The notes: generated from the letters alone by a model not told the origin. Positions 23,638 through 34,349 are shown, counted from the first letter of the stretch. The stretch: DNA of 64,000 nt from Rhodocyclaceae bacterium (GCA_020247395.1 JADCJC010000010.1:26981-90980), one strand, 5' to 3'. A program made the numbers and translations.

Positions 23638-26412
23638 CTAGGTTGCCCCATAGGAGGCAAACATTGACCGCCAAAGGCTGGTCACGGCTGCGCGCTCCTC
23701 AACTAACTCTTTCGGCGTAATCCATGCCTTGCGCTCGCCATTGTTTTGCGCCATGTGCAGTCGCTGCCGGTAGGCCAAGTAGGCTTTGGCCGCCGCTGCC
23801 GCTTGCTCTTCCTCGATTAAGCCGATTGCCGCGGCACGGTTGAGCAGCGCAAAATTGCCCATGTTGGATAAGAACTCTGGGTACTCAACACTGTGCGCCA
23901 AAATCAAGTACTGCACGATGAACTCAATATCGACGATGCCGCCTTCAGTGTTCTTCAGATCGAGGGAGCCCGGCTTGTCTCTTTTCTCAAGACGCATTTT
24001 TTGCCGCATCTCGACGATCTCGCTTTTCAGCTTTACGATATCGCGTCTCTTTGTGAGGACGTCTGTACGAATGTCTTCGAATGGTCTGGCAAGCGATGCA
24101 TCGCCCGCGCACCAGCGCGCGCGGGTCAGTGCCTGATGCTCCCAGGTCCAAGCGCGATTAACTTGGTAATCGCGAAATGCGGAAAGGCTTGATACTAATA
24201 GCCCTGCCGCTCCATCAGGGCGCAGTCTCAGGTCCGTCTCGTAGAGCACGCCTCCAGCGGTCATGGTATTGAGCCAGCTATTCACGCGTTGCGCAAGTTT
24301 GACGACCAACTCGGTCGGCATGCCTGACTCCGGATCATAGAGAAATACGAGGTCAAGGTCGGAGGCGTAACCCAATTCTTTGCTGCCCCATTTACCGTAG
24401 CCGATGACGGCAAATCCGACTGCACTGGCCGAAGTGGTTGCCGGTGGGGATGAAGCCTGCGGCGGCACGGGTTGGATCGCCCGCCATGCCATCTTCACTG
24501 CACAATCCACCAGCATATCCGCCAGGATCGAAAGTTCGTCCGACAACGCCATCACCCCAAGCCGGCCCTCGATGTCAGCAATATTGAGCTTGAGCATAAC
24601 GCGCTGTTTGGTGTGCCGCAGCAGCTCGTATTGCTGTTCGACGTCATTGCCAATAGCCTGGCATTGTGTCTCTAACATACGACGCTCCCCTTGCCAGTCA
24701 ATCAACCCTTGTGTTGGCGTTCGCGGCTCGGCGCGGACTGCAGGCGGTAGCATCACATCATCTAGCAATACTGGGTGTCGTTGTAACAGGCTGGCGGCCC
24801 AGGCGCTTTGATGGGCAATCCGCGCAACACGCGCCAGCGCGGCGGGATACTCAAGCAGAAAGGCGAGGTAGGTTTCGCGCTTGTCGATTGCTTCCAGCAA
24901 ATCGAATGATCGGAACAAGGTCGTCGAAGTGGTATCGACGGCGGCGCAGGTATCGACCGCTCGTTCAATCAGGGCCTCAAGCCGACTCCGAAGTTTCGGT
25001 GGTAGCGCCTGCACGCGGCTTGAGGCAAACCACCGCTGAATCCGATCAGTGATCGTGTCGCGATAGGCTTCGTCGTAAAGTCTAGTATTGAAGGGCATTT
25101 CCAAGCCATTTACCTTGAAACTGCCCGTTTTTGCTAGGGTTTGGCTTTTCTCGATTCGCGTCTCCGCATCGCCGAACGCCGCTTCAAATTCGCCGGTAAC
25201 CACGGCCCGGTGCATATTGAGCGTCTGCAAGAAAGGCTGCCAATCAGCAAAACCCATCGCTTCGGCAATCCGCTGTTGCTCCTCCGGCGAGGCGGGTAGT
25301 GACTGTGTCTGCTGGTCGTCCAAGTACTGCAAGCGGTGCTCTAGGTTGCGCAAAAACGTGTATGCCCGAGACAACGCCGCCGCGCGGCTTGCCGGGATGA
25401 TGCCGTGTTGGCCGAGCTGCGACAGCGCTTCGCGCGTGCTGCGGGTTTGCAGTCCGGTGTGATTAGTACCGCCACCGGTTTTGCCAACTGTACGCCCGCC
25501 GCGGATCAACTGGTGAATCTGTGTGACAAACTCGACCTCGCGAATGCCACCTTCGCCAACTTTGATGTCACTTTGTTTGCCACGTTTGCTGGCGTCCGCC
25601 CGAATCTGGCCGTGCAAGGCGCGCATTTCTTCGATGGCGGCGTAGTCGTGGTAGCGACGAAACACAAACGGCATTACCAAGGCGTCGAGCGTGGCGACAT
25701 TTGTTGCCTCGCCGGTCATCACCCGAGCCTTTAGCCACGCATATCGTTCCCACGGACGCGCATGTTGCAAGAAATAGGACTCAAGAGAGGCTAGCGAGGT
25801 CACGAGCGGTCCACTGTCGCCGAACGGTCGAAGGCGCATATCGACGCGGAATACATAACCGTTTTCGTCAACATTATCGATTGACCGTATCACCCGCTTC
25901 CCCAACTGGTGGTGAAATTCTTGCCAGCTCTTGTCAGCGTTCGCCGCACCGTCTTCCGCGTGAACAAAAATTAGGTCGATATCGGAGGACACGTTGAGCT
26001 CAAGAGCGCCGAGTTTGCCCATGCCAACAACCATCAGGTCACTTTGCGGCGACGCCGATACCCGGTACTCGTCCAAGAGTGCTTTGGTGTGGTGGGCCAG
26101 CGATAGGCGAACCACATCGTCGGCAAAGTTTGAAATCGCCGTTACCACTTCGTCGAGATCCGCCAGGCAGTTGATATCGCGAAGCATGATTGCGAGCATC
26201 ACCTGTTTGCGACGAAGGCGCAGGGTGGCGTCGATCGTGGAGTCTGTCGCAATTGGTGATGCGGAGAAGGCGGCGACGGTCTCGACCGCAGACTGATCGG
26301 CGTGGCTGCGTAACCACTCGCGCAGTTCTGGAGTAGCAAACATCAGCCGCTCGGCATATCGCGACGCGCGAAACAAACGTGCTACGGCAATGTCGAATGT
26401 TTCGTGATCCAT
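23638..26412 (-). CDS. glnE: Bifunctional glutamine synthetase adenylyltransferase / adenylyl-removing enzyme (GlnE)
   Basis: Adds AMP to and removes it from glutamine synthetase in response to PII protein, tuning nitrogen assimilation. Both nucleotidyltransferase domains are visible: the N-terminal adenylyl-removing half with GKLGALELNVSSDIDLIFVH and the C-terminal adenylylating half with YGKWGSKELGYASDLDLVFL. Each is followed by its helical partner domain (GGIREVEFVTQIHQL and GGIVDIEFIVQYLILAHS). At 924 residues it is near the usual length. It is divergent from yhdP. Confidence 0.97.
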   Translation of the reverse strand: MDHETFDIAVARLFRASRYAERLMFATPELREWLRSHADQSAVETVAAFSASPIATDSTIDATLRLRRKQVMLAIMLRDINCLADLDEVVTAISNFADDVVRLSLAHHTKALLDEYRVSASPQSDLMVVGMGKLGALELNVSSDIDLIFVHAEDGAANADKSWQEFHHQLGKRVIRSIDNVDENGYVFRVDMRLRPFGDSGPLVTSLASLESYFLQHARPWERYAWLKARVMTGEATNVATLDALVMPFVFRRYHDYAAIEEMRALHGQIRADASKRGKQSDIKVGEGGIREVEFVTQIHQLIRGGRTVGKTGGGTNHTGLQTRSTREALSQLGQHGIIPASRAAALSRAYTFLRNLEHRLQYLDDQQTQSLPASPEEQQRIAEAMGFADWQPFLQTLNMHRAVVTGEFEAAFGDAETRIEKSQTLAKTGSFKVNGLEMPFNTRLYDEAYRDTITDRIQRWFASSRVQALPPKLRSRLEALIERAVDTCAAVDTTSTTLFRSFDLLEAIDKRETYLAFLLEYPAALARVARIAHQSAWAASLLQRHPVLLDDVMLPPAVRAEPRTPTQGLIDWQGERRMLETQCQAIGNDVEQQYELLRHTKQRVMLKLNIADIEGRLGVMALSDELSILADMLVDCAVKMAWRAIQPVPPQASSPPATTSASAVGFAVIGYGKWGSKELGYASDLDLVFLYDPESGMPTELVVKLAQRVNSWLNTMTAGGVLYETDLRLRPDGAAGLLVSSLSAFRDYQVNRAWTWEHQALTRARWCAGDASLARPFEDIRTDVLTKRRDIVKLKSEIVEMRQKMRLEKRDKPGSLDLKNTEGGIVDIEFIVQYLILAHSVEYPEFLSNMGNFALLNRAAAIGLIEEEQAAAAAKAYLAYRQRLHMAQNNGERKAWITPKELVEERAAVTSLWRSMFASYGAT

Positions 26413-26570
26413 GCGGAAATTGCTGCCTTTGTACCCTTGGGCGAGGCCGTTTTGTGCGGGATAGTATGCTTTTGTGCGCCGATAGCGTCGCCGCCCGTTA
26501 AAATAATACGTAAATTTTCGTCTTCGAGGACACCATTCTTCATATTGCCAAACGAATCAGCCAAATCTGC

Positions 26571-29500
26571 ATGCGCACGGCATATTGGTTCGTCATCGTT
26601 TTGGCGCTGTTGGTGACTGCCATACTGGCAAGTCTGAAGTACCTGGTAATGCCGAACATCCAAGGCTACGAGGCAGCGCTTCGGGCCAAAGTGGCCGAGG
26701 CGTCCGGCATGGAAGTTTCCGCCACTGCCATCGAGGGGGGGTGGTCGGGCTTCTCCCCGTTCGTCGACTTGACCGGTGTGGAGTTACGTGAGCCCATGGG
26801 TGTAAAGTCGCCAACCCGAACGGCGGGCAGTGTTGCGCTTCGCCTGCCCGCAGTACGGATCTCGCTTTCCATCCCGTACCTGATGGTCGGTCAAGTGCGT
26901 TTCAGCGAAGTCACCATTATTCAACCCGAGTTGTCCCTTATTCGCGCCGCAGACGGAGTCATTTACTTTGCGGGGAGGCCATTGAACAAGAAGAGTGGGG
27001 AGCCGGATGATGGTCGCCTGATAGATTGGCTAATTTCTCAGCCAGGTATCGATATCCATCAGGCCACGCTGACATGGCGCGACGACACACATCCCGCCCC
27101 GGAACTGACGTTTAAGCAGGTCGGCATCCGGATCGATAAATCGCTGGGGCGACACACGTTTGGTTTTGTCGCCACACCGCCGCGCGGCCTGGCGGGACAG
27201 ATTGAAGTGCGTGGGAAACTGCGTTTCGGTAAAGCAGATGCTAATGATGAAAAGCCTGCTGAAGCGATGCGTTGGCATGTTGATGGCAGCATTTATGCAG
27301 CGGCGCGCGACGCGAACCTTGCCGAACTGCGTCGCCACTTGAATGTGCCGAACAGTTGGCAGTCGGGCGTAGGCACCGTGCGCTCGTGGCTTGAGTTGGA
27401 TAGTCGGGCGGAGGGGGCACAAAAGCTGGTGGTTTCAACGTCTGCTACGAACAATTCCACCAGCCCGATCAATCCGATCAAGGCCATTATTGCCGACGTC
27501 GCGATCATCAACGCGCGTGCGCAGTTAGCCGATGATGCGTCACCCCTCTCGATCGCAAAACTCACCGGTCGCCTGAGTTACCAGCGTCTCGAAGACGGCT
27601 TGCGCATCGGCACCAACAAACTTGAGTTCCGCACGCAAGAGGGCGTGAACTCGCTGCCGGCAGATTTTTCGTTGTCCCTCCAGAGCGCGGGTAACGTCGA
27701 TAAAGAGCGTGGCGAGATCACGGCGAATGGCATCGACTTGAAAGTGATGACCTCGCTGCTCGAGTACTTCCCAATCGGCCGTGACTTGCGCCAACTCGCG
27801 GCTAAGTTTGGGCTGCATGGTGCCGTTAAGGACATCCGCTTTGCTTGGACCGGCCCCTTACAGAAACCCAAAACCTATACCGTCAAGGGCACGCTCGTCG
27901 ATTTTTCGTCAAACCTGACTGAATCGATTCCCGGCGTATCGGGTATCAGCGGTAGTGTCGAGGGGAGTGAGAAAGGCGGGAGGTATATTCTCAACGCGAA
28001 AGGCGTGGCCCTCGACATTCCGGCGATTTTTCGCGACACGGTGCGGTTTGATGTTCTCGAAGGGCGGGGCGGTTGGCAGGTTGATGCCAATCAGCTTTCG
28101 ATTAACGTCGACGGTGTCAAGGCGAGCAACCGGGACTTGTCCGCCCAGGTGAGCGGAAAGTATCAGAAGTTGCGCGAAAAACCGGGTGTCGAGATACCGG
28201 TTGAAAAGCGCCTCGGCACAATTGACCTCACGCTGAGACTTAGCGACGTTAACGCGCAGCGCCTGCCGACGTATTTCCCGAACGGGGCCGCCAACACGCG
28301 TGAATATTTGGAGGGAGCGGTACGCGATGGCAAAGTGGAATCAGCCGTGTTGGGCCTTAAAGGAAATTTGAATCAGTTCCCGTTTCATGATGGTGTTGGC
28401 GGTAACTTTACGGTGCGGGCAAATCTGAAAGACGTTGACTTTCGTTATACAGAAGGCTGGCCGGTCGCCAACGATATCGATGCTGAACTTCTGATCGACA
28501 ACACTGCGATCCGTGTAAAGGTAGATAAAGCCCGCTTCTTTAATGCCAAGGTACGCAAGACCGAAGTCGTCATCGCTGATTTTCACGCCTGGCCGTTTTT
28601 GCTCGCAATCGTTGGGGAGGCGGATGCCCGTGCGGAAGACGTGTCGCGATATCTTCGCGAGAGTCCGCTGGTTGACGGTGTTGGTGCATTCACCAAGGTC
28701 GTCGCGCTTGAGGGGCCTGGCAAACTCAACATCGACATAAAGATACCCGTCGGGCCCGCGCCGGCGGCAGCAGGGCCAAAAGATGCGCCAAAGTTTCGCC
28801 TGTCGGGAAAATATAGTCTCAACAAAGGTAGTGCCAAGCTGCGCTTTGGCACGCAAATCAGCAATCTGGGCGGCACCATCGGTTTTACCGACAAGAATGT
28901 CTCTAGCAGCAACATCACCGGCGTGGCTTACGGCTCGCCCATCGCCATTGCCATATCCGGTGGTGGCGAAGCTGCTGTGGTCACGGACTTTGCCGGACGC
29001 CTCGATGTTCAGCAGTTAGGTGACTTATTACCTTTCTCAATGCCGTCGCAAGTTGACGGAAATACCGACATTACCGGACGTGTTGTTAGTTCGGTCGCAG
29101 GTATGGAGGTGGTGCTTGACTCGAGCCTAGTTGGGGTAACGTCAGCGCTGCCGTTCCCGCTCGCCAAAAGCCCGGACGAGGCGCGCCGTTTGAATCTACG
29201 ACTCATCAATGTTGGCCAACCAGGGGAGAAGATTTTTCTGAGCGTTGCCGGCAACGCTGGGTCTGGCACCGCGACTGACACCCCGACTGACCCAGGGGGC
29301 AACCGGATCGAAGCGCGCTTTCACCGCAAATGGGACGCCACAGGCGTCGCGCAATTTCAGGGGGTCGCCAGCGTGGGCCTCGCCGTGACAGAGGTGCCAT
29401 TGTCCGAGGGGCTCTGGCTGATGGGCAACATGAAGGCACTCGACTTCGATCACTGGGTCTCGACGGTAAACGCACTCTACCCCAAGCCAGCTACGTCGAC

Positions 29501-30764
29501 GGTCGGCCCTGCTACTGCCGGCGACGCACTTATCGCCGGATTCGATTTCTCGCTTGATCGATTGAACGCCTACTCGCGCAGTTTTTCCGAGGTCAAGATT
29601 CGGGGCCGCAAGTCGGCAGATCGCACCAACCCAACTTGGGCAATATCCGTGGCAAGCAAGGAGGCGGAGGGTGACCTTACTTGGCGCAGCGCTGCCTTCA
29701 GTGAGCGTGGCGCGGTGCGGGCACGACTGAAGCGTCTGATTTTGCTGGACGATACCGGTGCTGCTCCGAGCGTGCAACCAACAGCGGTGGCACTAGCCGC
29801 AGTTGAGCAAGACCTGCCAGCCCTTGATATTGTGGCGGACGAATTTACATTTAGAGATCACTGGTTGGGCAAGCTCGAGTTGAAGGCAACACCGCAGGCG
29901 GCAAACTGGCGTATCGACCAACTGCTGATCAGCAACGGCCATGCGCGTACGGAAATGGACGGGCTTTGGCAGCGGTATGGAGATCCGTTTTCCCCCCCCC
30001 GCGAGGGCCCCGTTAAGTCACTCACCACCATGAGTATTAAAGTTGAATCGAATAACCTGAACGCGCTGTTTTCTCAGTTCGGCTACGGCGACCAGATTCG
30101 GGGCGGGCGCGGCGGGTTGGAGGGCAAGTTGTCGTGGCCGGGGCACGTTTACCAGTTTCAAACCGCAAGCTTGTCGGGGATGTTTAAGGTGAACGCTGAG
30201 CGCGGCCAATTTGTGAAGATGGACCCGGGCGCCGCGAAGTTGCTTGGCCTGATAAGTTTGCAGTCGATCCCACGCAGGCTGACGTTCGATTTTCGTGATT
30301 TGTTCAGCGAAGGCTATGCCTTCGACAAGATTGAGGGCGACCTCACCATCACCGATGGTGTGATGTTCGCGAAAAATTTTGATATCTCCGGGCCTGCGGC
30401 CGACGTACGGATGTCGGGAGACATTGCGCTGCCCACCGAGCGTGTCAATTTAACAATGACGGTGGCACCAAGGCTGAGTACCGTAGCGGCGGTTGGTGCG
30501 GGGGTGTTGGTCAGCCCGCTTGTCGGATTTGGAGTATTGCTCGGTGGTGAGGCGTTAAAGGCACCGCTCGTCCGTGTGCTTTCCGCGCAGTACACGGTAT
30601 CCGGCAGGTGGGATAATCCAGAGGTGGAACGTGTGGGCCGAGTCATGGCACCAGCCGAGGGTAAGCCAGCAACCACACCCGGGCCAACGCATGCTGGACC
30701 GTCGGCTGCCAACGCCCCGGATAACAAACCACCCGTCGATCGAGATCAGAAAAGCAAACCGTGA
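26571..30764 (+). CDS. yhdP: YhdP family AsmA-like envelope protein
   Basis: A very long (1397-residue) protein with one N-terminal membrane anchor (AYWFVIVLALLVTAILASLK) and a large periplasmic beta-rich body ending in an AsmA-type C-terminal domain (VNLTMTVAPRLSTVAAVGAG). By homology with E. coli YhdP it should form an inner-membrane-anchored bridge moving phospholipids towards the outer membrane. A Pro/Ala-rich tail closes the protein. A run of nine C at 29992-30000 lies inside the frame (encoding SPPR). The next gene starts in the stop codon (GTGA), so the yhdP-nitrilase-tldD order is an operon. Confidence 0.92.
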   Translation: MRTAYWFVIVLALLVTAILASLKYLVMPNIQGYEAALRAKVAEASGMEVSATAIEGGWSGFSPFVDLTGVELREPMGVKSPTRTAGSVALRLPAVRISLSIPYLMVGQVRFSEVTIIQPELSLIRAADGVIYFAGRPLNKKSGEPDDGRLIDWLISQPGIDIHQATLTWRDDTHPAPELTFKQVGIRIDKSLGRHTFGFVATPPRGLAGQIEVRGKLRFGKADANDEKPAEAMRWHVDGSIYAAARDANLAELRRHLNVPNSWQSGVGTVRSWLELDSRAEGAQKLVVSTSATNNSTSPINPIKAIIADVAIINARAQLADDASPLSIAKLTGRLSYQRLEDGLRIGTNKLEFRTQEGVNSLPADFSLSLQSAGNVDKERGEITANGIDLKVMTSLLEYFPIGRDLRQLAAKFGLHGAVKDIRFAWTGPLQKPKTYTVKGTLVDFSSNLTESIPGVSGISGSVEGSEKGGRYILNAKGVALDIPAIFRDTVRFDVLEGRGGWQVDANQLSINVDGVKASNRDLSAQVSGKYQKLREKPGVEIPVEKRLGTIDLTLRLSDVNAQRLPTYFPNGAANTREYLEGAVRDGKVESAVLGLKGNLNQFPFHDGVGGNFTVRANLKDVDFRYTEGWPVANDIDAELLIDNTAIRVKVDKARFFNAKVRKTEVVIADFHAWPFLLAIVGEADARAEDVSRYLRESPLVDGVGAFTKVVALEGPGKLNIDIKIPVGPAPAAAGPKDAPKFRLSGKYSLNKGSAKLRFGTQISNLGGTIGFTDKNVSSSNITGVAYGSPIAIAISGGGEAAVVTDFAGRLDVQQLGDLLPFSMPSQVDGNTDITGRVVSSVAGMEVVLDSSLVGVTSALPFPLAKSPDEARRLNLRLINVGQPGEKIFLSVAGNAGSGTATDTPTDPGGNRIEARFHRKWDATGVAQFQGVASVGLAVTEVPLSEGLWLMGNMKALDFDHWVSTVNALYPKPATSTVGPATAGDALIAGFDFSLDRLNAYSRSFSEVKIRGRKSADRTNPTWAISVASKEAEGDLTWRSAAFSERGAVRARLKRLILLDDTGAAPSVQPTAVALAAVEQDLPALDIVADEFTFRDHWLGKLELKATPQAANWRIDQLLISNGHARTEMDGLWQRYGDPFSPPREGPVKSLTTMSIKVESNNLNALFSQFGYGDQIRGGRGGLEGKLSWPGHVYQFQTASLSGMFKVNAERGQFVKMDPGAAKLLGLISLQSIPRRLTFDFRDLFSEGYAFDKIEGDLTITDGVMFAKNFDISGPAADVRMSGDIALPTERVNLTMTVAPRLSTVAAVGAGVLVSPLVGFGVLLGGEALKAPLVRVLSAQYTVSGRWDNPEVERVGRVMAPAEGKPATTPGPTHAGPSAANAPDNKPPVDRDQKSKP

Positions 30765-31642
30765 TACTGAATAAAAATTCTACGACGCTGCCCGATGCAC
30801 TGGCGAAGGCGCAACAGTCGACACAATCTTTCTTTCGTGTTGCCGCGATTCAAATGGCCTCAGGACCGCAGGTCAAAGCGAACTTAGAAGAAGCAAGCCG
30901 ATTGGTCGCGCTCGCCGCGTCAGCGGGCGCACGCATTGTTGTGCTGCCCGAATACTTCGCGCTGATGGGCATGCGCGATACTGACAAGGTTGAGGCGATG
31001 GAGGCCGATGACCACGGACCGATCCAAGATTGGCTGGCCGAGACTGCGTTCAAACATCAACTCTGGCTGATTGGTGCTGGTGTTCCAATTTCGGCCGATC
31101 TGCCGGGAAAAGTTAAGAACAGCTGTTTAGTCTATGACAACGCGGGCAAGCGCGTCGCACGCTACGACAAACTACATTTGTTTAGTCTGTCGATGGGGCA
31201 GGATCAGTTCAACGAAGCAACCACGATTGAGCCCGGTGACAGCGTCAAAGTGGTTGATTCCCCGTATGGACGTATCGGCCTGTCGATTTGTTACGACCTG
31301 CGTTTCCCCGAGTTGTACCGCGCCATGGGTGAGGTCGATATCATCGTTATTCCTTCGGCATTCACCGCGACTACCGGTAAAGCCCACTGGGAGCCGTTGG
31401 TTCGCGCTCGAGCGATCGAGAACTTGGCATATGTGATTGCTTCCGCGCAAGGTGGTTACCACGTCAACGGGCGTGAAACCCATGGCGACACCATGATTGT
31501 TGACCCTTGGGGAATGGTGCTTGACCATTTACCCCGTGGGTCGGGTGTCGTTGTCGCCGGGATCAATCCGCAGTATCAGCAAACGGTACGCAAGAGCCTT
31601 CCTGCGTTGTCGCATCGCCACCAGCAGCTAAAGCCGGTTTAA
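30761..31642 (+). CDS. Carbon-nitrogen hydrolase, Nit2/omega-amidase-like
   Basis: Nitrilase-superfamily hydrolase with the catalytic triad Glu64 (VLPEYFAL), Lys137 (YDKLHLF) and Cys177 (SICYDLRFPELYR). The Nit-type C-terminus AHWEPLVRARAIENLAYV points to the branch that clears deaminated glutathione or omega-amides rather than true nitriles. The only available start is GTG at 30761, overlapping the yhdP stop; it leaves a 24-residue N-terminal extension before the domain begins at FRVAAIQMASG. It sits between yhdP and tldD, a conserved betaproteobacterial position. The substrate is not determinable here. Confidence 0.9.
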   Translation: MILNKNSTTLPDALAKAQQSTQSFFRVAAIQMASGPQVKANLEEASRLVALAASAGARIVVLPEYFALMGMRDTDKVEAMEADDHGPIQDWLAETAFKHQLWLIGAGVPISADLPGKVKNSCLVYDNAGKRVARYDKLHLFSLSMGQDQFNEATTIEPGDSVKVVDSPYGRIGLSICYDLRFPELYRAMGEVDIIVIPSAFTATTGKAHWEPLVRARAIENLAYVIASAQGGYHVNGRETHGDTMIVDPWGMVLDHLPRGSGVVVAGINPQYQQTVRKSLPALSHRHQQLKPV

Positions 31643-31651
31643 AGGTAAGTC

Positions 31652-33109
31652 ATGAACAGCAAACAAATCGATACCCTCACAACCGCGCGCGCCACGCTGC
31701 TTGCGCCGTATGGCTTGGCCGACGACTCAATTCGACGCATATTTGGCGAGATCTTTTGGCACGATGCCGATTACGCGGACCTTTACTTTCAATATACGCG
31801 AAGTGAAGGGTGGAGCATCGAGGAGAGCCGTGTCAAATCAGGAAGTTTCAACATTGACCAAGGTGTAGGGGTGCGCGTGGTGTCCGGCGAAAAGACGGCA
31901 TTTGCTTACTCCGACGACATCGGAATCGATAGTTTGATGGCGGCGGCGCATGCCACGCGCAGCATCGCTAGGGCGGCGCAAAGCGGTAACGCCGGACGCG
32001 TTGCCTCAGTACGCCAGTCAGCCGGACATTCTCTGTATCAGCCAAACGATCCCGTGTCGGGATACTCGGACGCGGAGAAAGTTCGCATTCTTGAGCGGCT
32101 GGAAAAATTTGCACGAGCCAGCGATCCGAGAGTTAAGGAAGTGATGGGGCGCCTGTCTGGTGAATATGAGGTGGTCCTGGTGGCAAGACATGACGGTCTA
32201 CTGGCGGCTGATGTGCGACCACTGGTACACATTGGAATCACCGTGATCGCTGAACAAAACGGGCGACGCGAACAGGGACATACTGGCGGCGGCGGGCGCT
32301 ACGATTACAGCTATTTCACCGACGACGTGTTACGGACGATGGCGGAGTCTGGAGTGCGCGAGGCGCTCATCAATCTCGACGCTAGGCCGGCACCTGCCGG
32401 CCCCATGACGGTAGTACTCGGTGCCGGTTGGCCCGGCATTTTGCTGCACGAAGCGGTCGGCCACAGCCTCGAAGGTGACTTCAATCGTAAGGGTAGCTCG
32501 GTCTTTTCCAACCGCGTTGGCGAACGCATTGCCGCGTCTGGTGTGACGGTGATCGACGACGGTACGTTGCGGCATCGCCGCGGCTCACTGAACATCGATG
32601 ATGAAGGTACGCCGACGCAGCGCAATGTATTGATTGAAGACGGTATCCTCAAGGGGTATATGCAGGATTCAATGAATGCCCGGCTGATGAATGTGCCGGT
32701 GACTGGTAACGCACGGCGCGAGTCGTATGCGCATATTCCGATGCCGCGTATGACCAACACCTATATGCTCAACGGTGATAGGGCTCCGGAGGAGATTATC
32801 GCCAGCGTCAAGCGCGGCCTATACGCTGCAAATTTTGGCGGTGGGCAGGTTGATACGACGAGCGGCAAATTTGTTTTTTCCGCCTCAGAGGCCTACATGA
32901 TCGAAGACGGCAAGATCACCTATCCGGTGGTCGGCGCGACATTAATTGGTAATGGTATCGAGTCGCTCAAACGGGTGACCATGATCGGCAACGATATGAA
33001 GCTCGATTCTGGCGTAGGCGTTTGCGGTAAGGAAGGCCAGAGCGTTCCCGTGGGAGTCGGACAGCCAACATTGCGCATTGAGGGGCTGACCGTCGGCGGT
33101 ACGGCTTGA
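31652..33109 (+). CDS. tldD: Metalloprotease TldD
   Basis: One half of the TldD/TldE metalloprotease that degrades unfolded peptides and matures microcins. The 485-residue protein has the zinc-binding HExxxH motif in [20 protein letters not shown] and the family markers [20 protein letters not shown] and [21 protein letters not shown] Shine-Dalgarno-like AAAGGTAAG precedes ATG 31652. It follows the nitrilase by nine bases. The TldE partner (PmbA) is not in the window. Confidence 0.96.
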   Translation: MNSKQIDTLTTARATLLAPYGLADDSIRRIFGEIFWHDADYADLYFQYTRSEGWSIEESRVKSGSFNIDQGVGVRVVSGEKTAFAYSDDIGIDSLMAAAHATRSIARAAQSGNAGRVASVRQSAGHSLYQPNDPVSGYSDAEKVRILERLEKFARASDPRVKEVMGRLSGEYEVVLVARHDGLLAADVRPLVHIGITVIAEQNGRREQGHTGGGGRYDYSYFTDDVLRTMAESGVREALINLDARPAPAGPMTVVLGAGWPGILLHEAVGHSLEGDFNRKGSSVFSNRVGERIAASGVTVIDDGTLRHRRGSLNIDDEGTPTQRNVLIEDGILKGYMQDSMNARLMNVPVTGNARRESYAHIPMPRMTNTYMLNGDRAPEEIIASVKRGLYAANFGGGQVDTTSGKFVFSASEAYMIEDGKITYPVVGATLIGNGIESLKRVTMIGNDMKLDSGVGVCGKEGQSVPVGVGQPTLRIEGLTVGGTA

Positions 33110-33142
33110 CAAATATGACCGGATTAGTGGTGCGTTGTTACC

Positions 33143-33667
33143 ATGGCTGACACTCAAGCTTTATTGGCACCGGCCCGCGTGCCGTTGAAGTTTCCGCCGC
33201 ATTTCGCATGGACTGCGGTAGCGTTGGTGGTGGCGGAGAAGTTTGGCCTTCGGGGGTTGCGCATCTCCACCATGATTGGCGCGATGGTCGGTTATTTTTG
33301 GTGGCGTGGTTGCGGCGGTCTGGTTTGCATTGTTTTGTATGTGATGGCTGCGGCTACCGCAGTATTGGTGGTGCTCGTAGTTTGGACGGCTAAGGAATCT
33401 TTGGATCGATTTGCCAAAGAGCATGCGGACCGCGCTTGGTTGATTATTGACGTTGACGGAGTCGGTGGCGAAGCCGTACTGGCCGACGGTGAAAAACGCT
33501 TCAAGATGCCGTGGAATGAGTTTCGCCGGGTGAAGGAGCGATCCCGCTTTTGGCTACTCGAAACAAATTCGCGGAGCTGGATGGTGCTACCAACGACCCA
33601 CTTCACGCCTGAAGCATGGGCCCAGATGCGCGCACATCGTCGCGATTTGCTTGTGCGGAAAGCGTAA
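33143..33667 (+). CDS. YcxB-like small membrane protein
   Basis: A 174-residue protein with two close hydrophobic segments in its first half (about residues 40-85) and a soluble C-terminal half containing MPWNEFRRVKERSRFWLLE and SWMVLPTTHFTPEAWAQMRA. That layout matches the YcxB-like domain family (PF14317), whose function is unknown. It lies 33 bases behind tldD and could be the last gene of that operon. Family assignment is from pattern recall, so moderate confidence. Confidence 0.6.
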   Translation: MADTQALLAPARVPLKFPPHFAWTAVALVVAEKFGLRGLRISTMIGAMVGYFWWRGCGGLVCIVLYVMAAATAVLVVLVVWTAKESLDRFAKEHADRAWLIIDVDGVGGEAVLADGEKRFKMPWNEFRRVKERSRFWLLETNSRSWMVLPTTHFTPEAWAQMRAHRRDLLVRKA

Positions 33668-33798
33668 GTCTGTGTCAGAGTTCGACGGCTGATGGCGACT
33701 GATAGCGATTGACGTGAAGCAAATTGTCTTTGGCCGGCCTATGAGTGTGGCAGCAACGGATTGATCGGCGGCCCGAACCGGATAACCCAGGAACGATT

Positions 33799-34344
33799 AT
33801 GAAGCGACGTAATTTTCTGACCAATATGGCGGTAACCGCCGGAGGACTGACTGTGTTTAAGGATCTTTTTGCCCAGCGGATGGGCCCAAGTTCACCCGAT
33901 GCGGCAACCGTCAGGACAGCGATGGCTCAGGCCGCAGGCCCGGTGCCTAAGTTTGACAAGTTGGAGCTGAGCAAGGATGAATGGAAGAAACGCCTGACGC
34001 CGGCGCAGTTTGATGTGTTGCGCAACGAGGGAACGGAGCGCGCCACCACCAGCCCACTTAATCACGAAAAGCGAAAGGGAGCGTTTCACTGCGCCGGATG
34101 TGACCATCCCTTGTTTACTTCAGAGATGAAATACGAAAGTGGCACCGGCTGGCCGAGTTTTTTCACTACCCTGCCGGGTGCGTTTGCCAAATCGACTGAC
34201 TACAAACTGATTTACCCGCGTACTGAATACCATTGTGCACGTTGCGGCGGTCATCACGGACATGTGTTTAAGGATGGTCCCGCGCCAACCGGAGAGCGTT
34301 GGTGTAACAACGGTGTTGCCCTGGTTTTTAAGCCGTCGGCGTAG
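33799..34344 (+). CDS. msrB: Peptide-methionine (R)-S-oxide reductase MsrB with Tat-type signal peptide
   Basis: Repairs methionine-R-sulfoxide. The N-terminus MKRRNFLTNMAVTAGGLTVF carries a twin-arginine pattern and a hydrophobic core, so the enzyme is probably exported to the periplasm. The MsrB domain follows from residue ~55, with two zinc CxxC pairs (CAGC and CARC), the signature YESGTGWPSFFTTL, GHVFKDGPAPTGERW and the catalytic cysteine in RWCNNGVALVF. ATG at 33799 is chosen because it opens the signal peptide; the longer in-frame start would bury it. It is a stand-alone gene between the YcxB-like gene and the aromatic leader region. Confidence 0.92.
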   Translation: MKRRNFLTNMAVTAGGLTVFKDLFAQRMGPSSPDAATVRTAMAQAAGPVPKFDKLELSKDEWKKRLTPAQFDVLRNEGTERATTSPLNHEKRKGAFHCAGCDHPLFTSEMKYESGTGWPSFFTTLPGAFAKSTDYKLIYPRTEYHCARCGGHHGHVFKDGPAPTGERWCNNGVALVFKPSA

Positions 34345-34349
34345 AAAAT

